Assembly: GCA_034509735.1 (NCBI GenBank)
Contig: JACGWO010000004.1
Span: 26,889,395 to 26,953,394 of the forward strand
DNA: 64,000 nt
Source: Sesamum alatum
Taxonomy: Eukaryota; Streptophyta; Magnoliopsida; Lamiales; Pedaliaceae
Direction of reading: 5' to 3'
The first letter of the stretch is position 1, and every line of letters begins with the position of its first letter. The notes beneath the pieces were generated by a model, which was not told the DNA's origin, made no database searches, and saw nothing but the letters and a program-made list of their open reading frames with translations. This document shows, piece by piece, positions 36,564-46,589 of the stretch. The translations under genes were made by a program, and so were the position numbers.

Positions 36564-36934
36564 GGGAAAAATATTTTTTTAGTCCCATTAAACAGGGTCA
36601 GACTCGTTTTTGGTACCATTATTTATCCAAGTATAGATTTTGGTCCCATTAAACCCAAATTCAGGCTTATTTGCTCCCAATAAGTCATGTGCAGAGCACA
36701 TGACTTATTAACTCTATTTATGTCCGTTAGAAATTCCAGAATTATTGTGACCAAATAAGCTCAAATTCAGGTTTATTTGGTCCCAATAAGTCGTGTGCAG
36801 AGCATGACAAATGCCTTATTGGGACTAAATAAGCCTGAATTTGGGTTTAATGGGACCAAAATCTACACTTGCATAAATAATGGTACCAAAACGAGTCTGA
36901 TCCAATTTAACAAGACTAAAAAAATATTTTGCCC
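36564..36934. mobile_element. MULE-type MITE, AATATTTTTTT-end family
   Basis: A 371-base foldback, with left end GGGAAAAATATTTTTTTAGT and the inverse on the right. The inner arms mirror each other (CCCAATAAGTC, TGTGCAGAGCA). No convincing target duplication is seen. The same end type bounds the element at 57634-58642. Confidence 0.8.
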
Positions 36935-37074
36935 AAAAAGAATGAACAAAGTTAGAGTTGATTAATTGTCAATATGTATAACATCGAGTTTAAGCTGAGA
37001 AAGTCTGAGGAATAAGTTGTTAGGAGCAAAAGTTGTGATTGTTTCCTTGAGAACAAGTAGCCACGGTCCTTTTT

Positions 37075-37690
37075 TTTATGTGTTTGAGCTCACTAGGGGT
37101 TACCTAGAGCTAAAGACATGAATGGAATCAGTATAAGTATAAATGAGCTCGACGTTCTTGGCAGTTTTAACATCATATATGAAGGTGATCAGGGAAAAAT
37201 AATAGCTCTGAGTGGAAGAGAATGGTTTGGGCAATGCTTGAGGAAAGTGAACAATGCGTGCAATATCTAGCCATGTTTGATTTTCTGTACTGCTGATTGA
37301 AAAAAGTGAAAGCTAACATCGAAATGGATACATGTTGCAAATATGTTATGAACAACAATGCAAAATTACAATCAACTTATGCATCATTGAACTTTTATGT
37401 TTAATATAAATCGTCACTATTCTACTAATGATCTTTAAACTGTAAGATGTCATCCAAGCAAATCGAGTTTATGTATAAAGATTGTTAAAATTATATATAT
37501 CAAGGAAAAATTACAATTTTAGTTTTATATGTATGAGGAGTGGCAATTTTAGTCCTGTATGAATCCATTTTGACAAATTTATCTTTAGATTTTAAAACAT
37601 TCTCACACTGAGGACAAAAATGACTGAAAATTTCCTAAAATAATCGGGGAAGTGCACGTGACATGCATGCGCCTCTGATTGACCCCATTC
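37075..37690. repeat. Segmental duplication, copy B (no MITE)
   Basis: Collinear with copy A at 35097-36110. At 37362-37375 the sequence runs CAAAATTACAATCAACTT with no insertion where copy A holds the 381-base MITE. Confidence 0.8.
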
Positions 37691-37694
37691 CTCA

Positions 37695-38082
37695 AAACTT
37701 AGTCTAATGAAAAAACTATATCCTTTTTTCTTTGTAGTATTATTGTAAAAACAAAGTGAAAAATACACAATTCATATGAAACAACCCAGTTGGGAATACC
37801 TTAAATAACCAAAGGTATCGAAGAAAATAATTGATTTATAGCTACCTAGTTACTATATAGTTAAAGCTAGGATAAAGGAAAAGAAATTAACCAACCTGGC
37901 CTACTTTCTTGTAGATGGAATATGCAATACTATATTATGTTATTTATCCAATTGTACGTAAATTGATGCATAAGCTGATCATTATAAATTTGGGAGTTGG
38001 TTTTCCTTCATAACATATTTCGAAGTATCCTTAAGCTATATATACTTCTTCCAATTTGCAGTAATATTGCAGAAAATTGAAC
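37695..38082 (+). repeat. Shared upstream unit of the subtilase pseudogene array, copy 1
   Basis: This block (for example ATTGATGCATAAGCTGATCATTATA near 37960) recurs at 42340-42727, 43690-44000 and 62205-62372, each time directly before a subtilase N-terminal fragment. It presumably represents the ancestral promoter and intergenic DNA that was duplicated with the gene. Confidence 0.85.
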
Positions 38083-39205
38083 ATGAGTAGCTATTCCATG
38101 AATTTCTTTGCTTTGCCTCAGTTCCATCACCATAACATTCTCAGGATAAAAATGCAATTTTCGCCCGTACTAGGGAGGGTGACAATTTTGGTTCTACATG
38201 AATTTATTTTTGCAATTTAGTCCTGTAACTTTAAAAAATTTGACAATTATGGTTCTTTTTGGCTGGAAAAATGCATATGCTGGTCATATGACCTTGACAA
38301 TAGGGGCTTTTTGGCTAGACGAAAAAAGTTACAGGACTAAATTGCCAACATCAATTTGTGTAGGACCACAGGCGCCACCCACCTAAGTTACAGGTCGAAA
38401 ATTGCAATTTTTCCCTAATTTTTTGTTGTTGAGAATTCCACTTTTTTTTTGCTCCTCATGAAAAATATAAATTAATAACATCTACAATTGAAAAATTAGA
38501 GCCTTAGAAAATATATTTTCAAGCGCCACAAACCAACATTTCCCCAGCATGAGGTTTGGTAGAGGTTGTGTTGAACACATAGATTATAAAAATTTTATTT
38601 TTATTAAAAAATAACCTATTTTTTTATTCTTCTAAGAGAAAATAAATGAATAAAGTCCATACATAAAAAAATTAGAGCTATAAAAATTTAATTGACAAAA
38701 TTTCACTTTTTGTCCTGTAAGTATAGGGGTGTTGCATTTTTTGTCCTTTAACTTTTGAAAAAACACATTTAGTCCTGTAAGTTTAGTTAATTTAACACAT
38801 TTAGTCCTGTAAGTATTGACAAAATAAATTTAGTCCTGTATCCATTTAAGTAAGACACATTTAGCCTTGTATGTTTTACGAATGTGACACATTTAGTCCT
38901 ATTTTTGTCGGAAAAAAAAAGACGGTAGCCAGGAAAAAACACGTGATGCTCACTCGCTGGAGCTGCCGGTGGTGTTGAAAAATAGAATAAAAACACACAC
39001 TTTGGGACAAGAATCCCCAAATCCTCAAAAATAGATACCAACTTCCTCTTCCACTTTGAGCCCTAATTTTTCCACCCAAATCTACCAATTCTCGCCCCTT
39101 CATGAATTGAGAGAAAATTTGTATGATTCACTTATATCCCACACTTAATCCGTCTTGAAGGTGTTGTTTTTTGTTCACTTAATCCCACACAGTAAGCTTT
39201 ACAAA

Positions 39206-39690
39206 ATGTTCGAGGATTCTTCAAATGCTCTCTGCAATTGCAACTGTGACAAACCTGCTCAGTTGAGGACAACTTGGACAAATGATAATCCAGGAAGGAA
39301 GTTTTATTCATGTGAAAGTTACGGGGTTAGCCGATCGTTTTTGGTTTTATAATTTATGTTGGTGTTGTGTGATATGTTTGTGTTTAATTTTTGCTCTAAA
39401 TTTTTCATGTAGAGAAACAATAGAGGATGTGGCTTCTTCTCAATCCCCGATGTGTGCAAGGTCGAAGACCATAATTCCTGGATTGTTGCGAAAGAGCAAT
39501 GTGAAAGACGTTCAAATTGTTTAATTGAAAAGGTTGAAGCATGATTTAGAAGCTGAAATTGTTCAATTAGAAGCCAAAAATAGAGCTAAAGATGGTGTTA
39601 TACATCAGTTGGAGAGAATGATTAAAGTACTTTGCTGGTTGGTAATACTTTCTTGGTTGATTTTGACATGGATTTTAGTGGGATGAAGGC
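39206..39690 (+). CDS. GRF-type zinc-finger protein with C-terminal membrane segment (MULE-1 accessory gene)
   Basis: It starts at ATG 39206 and reads a GRF finger (CNCDKPAQLRTTWTNDNPGR followed by KFYSCESYG). GRF fingers bind nucleic acid in other proteins. A probable intron runs from about 39325 (GTTAGC) to 39412 (CATGTAG). The next exon starts RNNRGCGFFS, the usual continuation of the finger. After an apparent one-base shift it reads KTIIPGLLRKSN, a charged heptad-like stretch (about 39530-39625), and a hydrophobic segment CWLVILSWLILTWILV ending at a stop near 39685. A stop at 39522-39524 interrupts the heptad region, so this copy is probably dead. A sister copy lies at 44960-45416 in MULE-2. 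Confidence 0.72.
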
Positions 39691-39868
39691 ATTCCTTCTT
39701 TGAGTTTAACTCTCGTTTTTGTTTGGAATCAAAGAGGTTGCATTGGCTTTTTTATTTTTTGAGAATTTATTGGCATATTGCAACCTATGTATATAAGTAC
39801 GTACATTGTAATGTAACAACATTTTTGCGGTTAAACTTGAGAATTGGATATATAACTGAACTTGTAAT

Positions 39869-40720
39869 TCAATGAAGATTTACATCAAAGTGTTCATTTT
39901 CCATCTTTAAAGCATGTATCTTCCAATCACAGTCATCAGCAATGCATTTGGCATAACTTCTTATGTTATCATTTTTTGTGATCTTGATGTTCCTATGTGT
40001 CTTGACTGCATGTGAATGAACAACATTTCTGAACTCATTTTTTGTACTAAACAAAATGCCTAAAGCAAACCCTGGATCATATGTTTCTTCAGCATTGAAA
40101 ACAAGAATATGTGTGTGCTCATCTTCGTTACCAGAGTTGTCTTTTCATCACTGCCTAAAACTGAATCCAAGTTATCTTTATTGTCCAATAAGTCATCTTC
40201 CCCCACATCACTGCTTTCATCCCCATTCCTTGTGTTAATATCAAGCCCTATTTCATTCTCAACTAAGTTGATGTCCTCATTCTCAAGCCTAACAACATTA
40301 TTTTCAGTGTCATTCTCTATCCATTCCAAAAAATCTTCAATCTCAGAGTCAAACAACCCCTCTAAATCTTCAATTACCCCTTCCCCATCCACAGGTGCAG
40401 TTTCACTACCACTGTAATCACCTCTACATATATATCAATCTCCCTGTTCAGTTCATTTTGTAAACAAATGCTAACCAATTCATCCTCACATTCTATCTCT
40501 ATAAAACCTTTATCATCTAATGCAAAATATCTTCTTTCCCACTAATTCTGTTTCATCTGCCAACTCATCTAGATAACTAAGGCACATATGGTTTATGTCA
40601 ACATAATCAAAAAGAGCCACATTTCCACCCACATATTATCAGAAGGAATATTGCAGAATTTACCACCATGGTGAAATTTAACCGTAACAACAGTCAATAC
40701 ACCATCTGTCAAATGAAAAA
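39869..40720 (-). pseudogene. MULE-1 transposase, N-terminal part only
   Basis: Reading the minus strand from about 40700: an N-terminal domain (KFHHGGKFC ... FDYVDINHMCLSYLDEL, pieced from two frames), an acidic linker (40060-40392, rich in Asp and Glu), then the MuDR DNA-binding domain (FSTKNEFRNVVHSHAVKTHR ... SYAKCIADDCDWKIHALKM, 39869-40054), which ends at a stop. The DDE catalytic domain and SWIM finger are absent. MULE-2 shows the same domain order in a longer form. Confidence 0.85.
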
Positions 40721-42339
40721 AAAAAAAAAAAAAACAAAAGCAAAACACTCAAAATTTATAAACCATTTCAGATTCTGCAAATCATTGGGAATACTAAACA
40801 ACAATAAACTAAATAACAACTACATGGAAAAAAATTATTAAAAATTCATCCACTACATTCATAAAATAAGGAAAAAAAGTTCTGTAAACAAACATTAATC
40901 AACGCCTTTTTTACTTCTTTATTCAGAAATTTCTTGCAACCCTATAAAGTTTAAAGCTTTTTATTAAACAGTATTTACTATACTTAGGTCTTGGCCATGT
41001 GTTTTGGTCTCCTCTCCGCAACATTTCATCCACACCGCACTCCAAGTTGTCCAAGAGGAAGAGGGTTTTTGGTTTACGCTTGGAAATTAAGGGTTCGCAG
41101 ACAGAGGGTTTGGGAGGGAAATTAGGGATTGCAATGAGAATTTTTGGGTAAAGTGCTCTGTAATGCGTTTTAGGGTAACGCGTGAACACATGCGTTAAAA
41201 CTCCGGCTTCTCATTTCACTCGTCGACCAAATAGGACTAAATGTGTTTTTTCAAAAGTTAAAGGACAAAAAATACACCCCTATACTTACAGGATGAAAAG
41301 TGAAATTTTGCCAATTTAATTTTCAAGCACCATAGATTTGACACCTAGCATTTGGTGTGTCAAGGGCAGTGTTGAACAAATAGACTAAAAAATTTCATAT
41401 GTTTTGCTAAAAATTGCACTAGTTTTACTCCCCAAAGAGAAAACAAATTAATAACGTTGTTTAATTGAAAATTAGAGCTTAAAATATACTTTTGAAGCTT
41501 CGCAAATCAACATGCCCCTAGCATAAGATGTGCCGAGGGCAATGCTGAACAAATAGACTATGAAAATGGAAAAATTATAATTTTCATCCTGTAACTTAGG
41601 GGGTAATAATTTTGGCCCTACATGAATTAATCTTCACAATTTAGTCTTGTAACTTTGAAAAATTGACCATTTTGGTCCTTTTTTAGCATGAAAAATGCAT
41701 GTGACGGGCACATGACCTTTCAAATTGGGGTTTTCCTACTAGATGTGATCAAAATTATCAAATTTTCAAAGTTATAGGACTAAATTGCAAAAATTAATTT
41801 GAGCAGGAAGAAAATTGCCACCCCTCTAACTTGTAGCATGAAAATTGCAATTTTTCCTAACATTCTCTCAATCTGAAACATACATAGGCCGAAGCCATGC
41901 TGAAGCCTTTATCTTCCTCACACAACTATTATTCTTTCCTGCTCATGTCCATATATGACGTTGCAAATGCCAAACCTCTAAGCTTATCTCCCCCAGTGAG
42001 CTTTAATGCATAAAAAACGACCATAGCCATTTGTCGTCAATTAAAGACTCATTGCTCCAGCTCCTAACAACTCATTCCTCACACTTTCTCGACTTAAACT
42101 CGATTTTTGGTGTGTGGCAAGGTCTAATTTTGGATGTGATGCTATAATAAGAGTCGTGGACTCGAGAATTTGATCGAAAAGCAATAGTTTCAGCCGAAGG
42201 AATGACCTAAACTCCAACAAGATGGAAGGGTGGTTGAATTCAAAAGTATATATTATATCTTTTTTTTTTTCTTTAAAAAGAAAAGGAAACAATTATATTA
42301 TTCATTGCATCAATCTTTTAAAACTAGGGTTAATTACAA

Positions 42340-42727
42340 CTTTCTCAAAATTTAGTATAATGAAAAAGACTAAATCCCTTGTAATATTGCAAAGCCTTAG
42401 TGAAAACTATACAAATTAAGACGAAGCAAAACGGTTGGAAGTACTTGAAAGAACCAAAAAATATCAAGCAGCACAATTGATTTATATCTAGCTCGCTACT
42501 ATATAATTATAGCTAGAATAAAGAAAACAAAATTAATCAACTGGCCAACCTGCATGACGATGGAATTTGCAATACAATATTACAATTATTAAGTTAATTA
42601 TACATAAATTGATGCATAAGATGATCATTATAATTTGAGATTTAGTTTTCATTGATAACATATTTCCAAGTATTGATTAGATTTATTCACTTCTTTCAAT
42701 CTGCACCAATCTTGCAAAAAATTGAAA
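42340..42727 (+). repeat. Shared upstream unit of the subtilase array, copy 2
   Basis: Matches 37695-38082 and the other copies, ending at the psi-2 start codon. Confidence 0.85.
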
Positions 42728-43660
42728 ATGGAGAGCTATTGCATTCATTTCTTTGTTTTGTTCATCAGTTCTATCACCATAGCACTCTCTCAATCTAAAA
42801 GCTACATAGTCCACATGGATCTGCAATCCATGCCCAAGCCCTTCTCTTCCCTCACGCCAATTATTCTTCCGTGCTCATGTCTATGCCTGACGTTACAAAT
42901 GCCAAAACTCTAGAGCCCATTTATACATACACTCATGCCATTCATGACTTCAGCGCTTGTTTATCCCACAGTGAGCTTGAAAGGGCAAAATGCTCTTTTG
43001 GTCCCGTAAGACTAGGGTATTATTTGTTTCGGTACCACAACTTAGGTAGGTGGCTATTTTAGTCCCATAAAATATGTTTTCAGTTTTTTTGGTCCCAACA
43101 CATGATATTTTGGGACCAAAAAAACTGAAAAATGTATTTTATTGGACTAAAACAACCACCTACATTTTGGACCAAAAAAACTGAAAAACTTATTTTTTGG
43201 GATTAAAACAACTATCTACCTAAGTTGCACATGATTTTTTGGGAGCAAAAAAACTGAAAAACGTATTTTATAGGACTGAAACAACCACCCACCTAAGTTG
43301 TGGTACCAAAACAAATAATGTCCTAATCTTACGGGACCAAAAAAGTATTTTACCCGAGCTTGAAAACATAAAAAAGCCCGCGGTTGTTTGTCCTCATTCA
43401 AAGAGTCACAGCTCTAGCTCTCAACAACTCATTCCTCATACTTTCTCGGCCTAAACTCGATTATTGGTGTGTGGCCAATGTCTAATTTTGGACATGATGT
43501 TATAATAGGAATCATGGACTCGGGAATTTGGCTAGAAAGCAAGAGTTTTAGCGATGAAGGAATGACCAAAATTCCAATAAGATGGAAGGGTGGTTGGATT
43601 TGAAAGTATATATTATATCTTAATTTTCCTATAAAAATAAAAGGAAACGATTATATTATT
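42728..43660 (+). pseudogene. Subtilase pseudogene psi-2, interrupted by a MITE
   Basis: ATG 42728 opens a signal peptide and the propeptide start SKSYIVHMDLQSMPKPFSS. A frameshift then moves the reading to another frame (LEPIYTYTHAIHDFSACLSH, 42910-42970). A 373-base MITE sits at 42983-43355. Afterwards the propeptide end and the catalytic Asp region GIMDSGIWLESKSFSDEGM are read (about 43500-43565). Homology stops after IRWKGGW at about 43600. Only about one fifth of the protease is present, so it cannot be active. Confidence 0.88.
42983..43355. mobile_element. MULE-type MITE in psi-2 with 10-base TSD
   Basis: Ends GGGCAAAATGCTCTTTTGGT and, inverted, GGGTAAAATACTTTTTTGGT. The flanking duplication GAGCTTGAAA lies at 42973-42982 and 43356-43365. 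It contains mirrored arms with GTTTCGGTACCACAACTTAG and its inverse. Confidence 0.92.
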
Positions 43661-43689
43661 TATTGCATCAATATATTAAATCTAAGGTT

Positions 43690-44000
43690 AATTATGAATT
43701 CATCAGAAGTTGGTATAATGAAAAAGACTATATACTTTTTTGTAATATTGCAAAAACAAAGTGAAAAATATTCCAACTCACACAAAGCAAACAAGTTGTG
43801 AATACCAGAAATAACAAAAGATATCAAGCAGAATAATTAATTTATAGCTAGCTAGCTACTATGTAATTATAACTAGGACAAATAAAAATAAATTAATCAA
43901 CTTTGTCACTATAATTAATTTCACAATATTACGTAAGTTGATGCATAAACTGATCATTATAAATTTGAGACTTAGTTGTCATTCCTAATATATTTTCATG
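43690..44000 (+). repeat. Shared upstream unit of the subtilase array, copy 3
   Basis: Contains the ATTATAAATTTGAGACTTAG and GATGCATAAACTGATC blocks of the other copies. Confidence 0.8.
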
Positions 44001-44290
44001 TGTCCTTAGTTCCATCACTGCAAAACTCACCATAGCACCCTCTCAATCTAGAACCTACATAGTCCACATGGATCTCCAAACCTTTCTTAGTTGTTTCTCT
44101 CCAAACCTATTTTAATGACCATTTTTGTTTCTATGAGTAAGGCTATTTTAGTCTCACAAGCTGCTGGGAATGGTGGTCCATCTTTCAACACCATCCCCAG
44201 TAGAGCTCCATGGGTTCTCATAAGCTAGCACTTTCGATCAAGAGTTCACAGGAACCATCATGCTTGGTTATGGAGTATTCATCACAGGTT
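44000..44290 (+). pseudogene. Subtilase pseudogene psi-3 (internal deletion)
   Basis: Signal-peptide and propeptide sequence (CTACATAGTCCACATGGATC near 44054) runs for about 100 bases. It is then followed, at about 44150, by a fragment from the middle of the protease: AGNGGPSFNTIPSRAPWV and GYGVFITGSS, equivalent to the oxyanion Asn region of the gene at 24784 (AGNRGPSFGT, GNGLTITG). Everything between is deleted. This is the only array member that keeps sequence beyond the Asp region. Confidence 0.82.
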
Positions 44291-44959
44291 CCTCTTTCTA
44301 CTTTCTAAATCCAATTTCATCCCATCTTCCAATTGTATATACAAATGCATATGGTTAGGAACAACATAAAGCTACCGATATGATTGTTTTATGACAAGTT
44401 GATCATGATCAAATTTAGGATTCTACTTCGATTCTGGATGAATCTTTTGAAGTTAGGTGAGTGGCAGGAGTGGTAATGATACTAAACTAGTCAAATATAC
44501 ATGATGATGAGATTGGGTTCAACAAATTTAGTGAGCAGTGGAGTGGAATAGTATTCTAGATTATAGGCAAAAGTACATTTTTAGTCCTATAACTTTAGGA
44601 CGTTAGCACTTTTAGTCCTGTTCATTTCTTGGTTTGTACATTTAGTCATTTCTCTTTTACAAATTTACTCCAATGCATCTCACATTTGGTCCTTTTTTCG
44701 ATAAATCTAGTCATGTTTTTACAAATTTTGTGCACGTTAAATTGTCCGACCAAGTCATTTGGCCGAAATACCACGTCAAAAAACACCTCATCTGCCACAT
44801 GAAATGCCATATGTTTTTTGGCTTTTAAACTAAAAAAGGGAAGAAATTTTCTCCAAATTAAACCATAGCTTCTTCAATTTTCTTCTCCGAGAGAAGAGGC
44901 AAAATTTGATTGAAATTGATGTCTTCTTACCCAACTCCAGCAAGCTCGAACTTCAAATT

Positions 44960-45416
44960 CTAGCTAAAGAAACCAAAAAGATTAGTCAAAGAAGTTGTGG
45001 GTCAAGGGTTGTCAAAGCAAATATGGAAGCAGACTCGATTAAAGTGTTCATGGACCAACGATGATCCTACAAGGAGATTCAATTCATGTGAAAACTAGAA
45101 GGTATGTGATATTCTGATTATGCATTGTCACATCTTTCCCATAAAATTTCACTTTTTTTTAATTTTGATTCATTTGTTGAAAACTTGGCACAACAGACAT
45201 AGGTGTGATTTTTTTCGGGCGGAGGATCCTCCTTATGTGCCCAAAGGCATGGTTGTGATACCTTGGCTACTTCAAAATATTTGGGAAAATGAAGAGCACA
45301 TTACGTCATTGAATCAGAATATCAAGGAGAAAGAGGAGTCAATTGCGTTGTTGAAAATGAAGTTAACTGTTGTAGTTGTTGTCCTTGTGACTATAGCTTT
45401 GTTTTCACTACCTTGA
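44960..45416 (+). CDS. GRF-type zinc-finger protein with C-terminal membrane segment (MULE-2 accessory gene)
   Basis: A diverged GRF finger is read at about 44996-45094 (QTRLKCSWTNDDPTRRFNSC), where the first Cys pair is poorly kept. A probable intron follows: GTATGTGATATT at about 45102 to ACAACAG at about 45198, the same position as in MULE-1. The second exon gives HRCDFFRAEDPPYVPKGMVV, IPWLLQNIWE, a charged heptad-like part (NEEHITSLNQNIKEKEESIA), then a hydrophobic tail LTVVVVVLVTIALFSLP to the stop at 45414-45416. The second exon is uninterrupted. Homology with the MULE-1 copy covers the whole length. The role of such a protein is unknown; a membrane-anchored nucleic-acid binder is the inference. 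Confidence 0.7.
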
Positions 45417-45718
45417 TTTTTTGTAAAGTCTATGAATATAATTTTATGTTGTAGGTTTTTTGAATTTTACTTAAGTAATGAATGTAAAACTGAGGTGTTA
45501 TTTTTCATTTGTTATATTCAAATGAACATTGATATAATACACCAGTAAGAAAAGATACACAATTAACATTGAAGGTAGAATGCACCTATAATAAAAAATT
45601 CACCATCATATCCATATCCCTTCAAGGTTTTACAAAAAGAAAAAAAAAAGGCCAAAATATCATAAGTATTAGCATCATTGCAACAACAATTTGATGGTGA
45701 TAAGTTTCATATGCTAGT

Positions 45719-45746
45719 TAATAAATAAATAAATAAATAAATAAAG
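45719..45746. repeat. (AAAT)n microsatellite
   Basis: About seven AAAT/ATAA units inside MULE-2. Confidence 0.9.
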
Positions 45747-45859
45747 TGAAATCTCTAAACAAAGCAACCTTTCTCCTTGCTTTCTTTCTTCTATTTTCCT
45801 TTGCCCACCAATCACTTTATTCAAATTAGACAAAGTAATATTTGCTCCTTGTTAACCAT

Positions 45860-46589
45860 GGCTTGAAACACACTCTGTGGGAGAAGTGGAGTGATACCCT
45901 GATATTAACAACTTTGTGAGGTGGTGCTGCTTGGGATATTAGTTCTTGAGGTGGTAAAGGTGGCAATGACTGAGGTGGTGCTGACCTTGGTGGCACAAAT
46001 GGAGGTAGTGGGGAGGTGGTGGTAGACTTAGGTTTGGCATAAAAGATTGTAATTGGTGTAGGTTTTCCCAGTGGGAAGGATGGTGTAGGTATTAGTTATG
46101 GTGGCATGGTTGGTTCTGCAGCCATCCTTGTCTAAGATCTTGTTCTTAACATCCTTTGGCAAGGATCTTCCCTTCTGCACTTGAGAAAAAAAAGTGTAAT
46201 TAGTTGGATCTACACGATGCTTTTTAATACCTTATAATAAAGTCTTACAGCTTCAGCCCATGGTGTTACAGAGGGGGCTTTCCTTTTTTTCTTCACCTAA
46301 CAAGTTAAAATGATTCTATATTAGATTAACAAACCATGTTACACAAACTTAACAAGAATTCAAAATGAAGTCTTACTTGAAATGTTTTAGGTGCATCGTT
46401 TGATGACTCTTTCTCACCATATTCCACAATAGAGTCATGTACATCAATCGTAACATCATCAAAGCAATCAGAATATAGTAGCTTTGAATATATATCATCT
46501 ACTATCTGAACTCTATCTTCAGGGGGTAAAGGATTAACTAGTGGATCTATCGCAAATTTGGGTGCCATGTTTCATATTTTAATATTGTG
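45860..46589 (-). other. Proline-rich tail region of MULE-2 (minus strand)
   Basis: On the minus strand, 45880-46060 reads a Pro/Ser/Thr-rich stretch (SPLPPFVPPRSAPPQS, then LPPLPPQEL), and 46326-46568 an acidic 80-codon frame starting MAPKFAIDPLVNPLPPED. These may be a 3' exon of the transposase or a third small gene. GT/AG-like boundaries near 46378 and 46250 would fit exons, but I cannot fix them. Confidence 0.4.

Larger units (their letters stand above)
38694..41312. mobile_element. MULE-1: GRF-finger gene plus truncated transposase
   Basis: A 2619-base element with an exact 9-base TSD AATTTAATT (38685-38693 and 41313-41321). Its ends are GACAAAATTTCACTTTTTGT and, inverted, GGCAAAATTTCACTTTTCAT, followed by the mirrored GTATAGGGGTGT block. 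It carries a plus-strand GRF zinc-finger gene (39206-39690) and a minus-strand MuDR-type transposase N-terminus (39869-40720), converging. The catalytic part of the transposase is missing, so it depends on another element for movement. Confidence 0.92.
38143..41858. mobile_element. Composite MULE-type element in psi-1 (9-base TSD)
   Basis: The exact duplication AACATTCTC lies at 38134-38142 and 41859-41867. The ends are AGGATAAAAATGCAATTTTC and, inverted, AGGAAAAATTGCAATTTTCA. Each end is itself a foldback MITE-like block (38143-38416 and about 41574-41858). Between them lie repeated ~200-base units (CACTAGTTTTACTCC / AAATTAATAAC words at about 38420-38690 and 41320-41570), and a complete nested MULE at 38694-41312. 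Confidence 0.85.
38083..42240 (+). pseudogene. Subtilase pseudogene psi-1, split by a 3.7-kb element
   Basis: It begins at ATG 38083 with a signal-peptide-like start, breaks at 38142, and resumes after the insertion at 41868. The remainder (to about 42240) corresponds to the I9 propeptide and the start of the peptidase S8 domain, including the region of the catalytic Asp (GTCGTGGACTCGAGAATTTG at about 42150). In-frame stops and indels are frequent. It ends at the same place as psi-2 and psi-4, just after the AAGATGGAAGGGTGGTT block. No His, Asn or Ser catalytic segments follow, so it was truncated before or during duplication. Confidence 0.85.
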
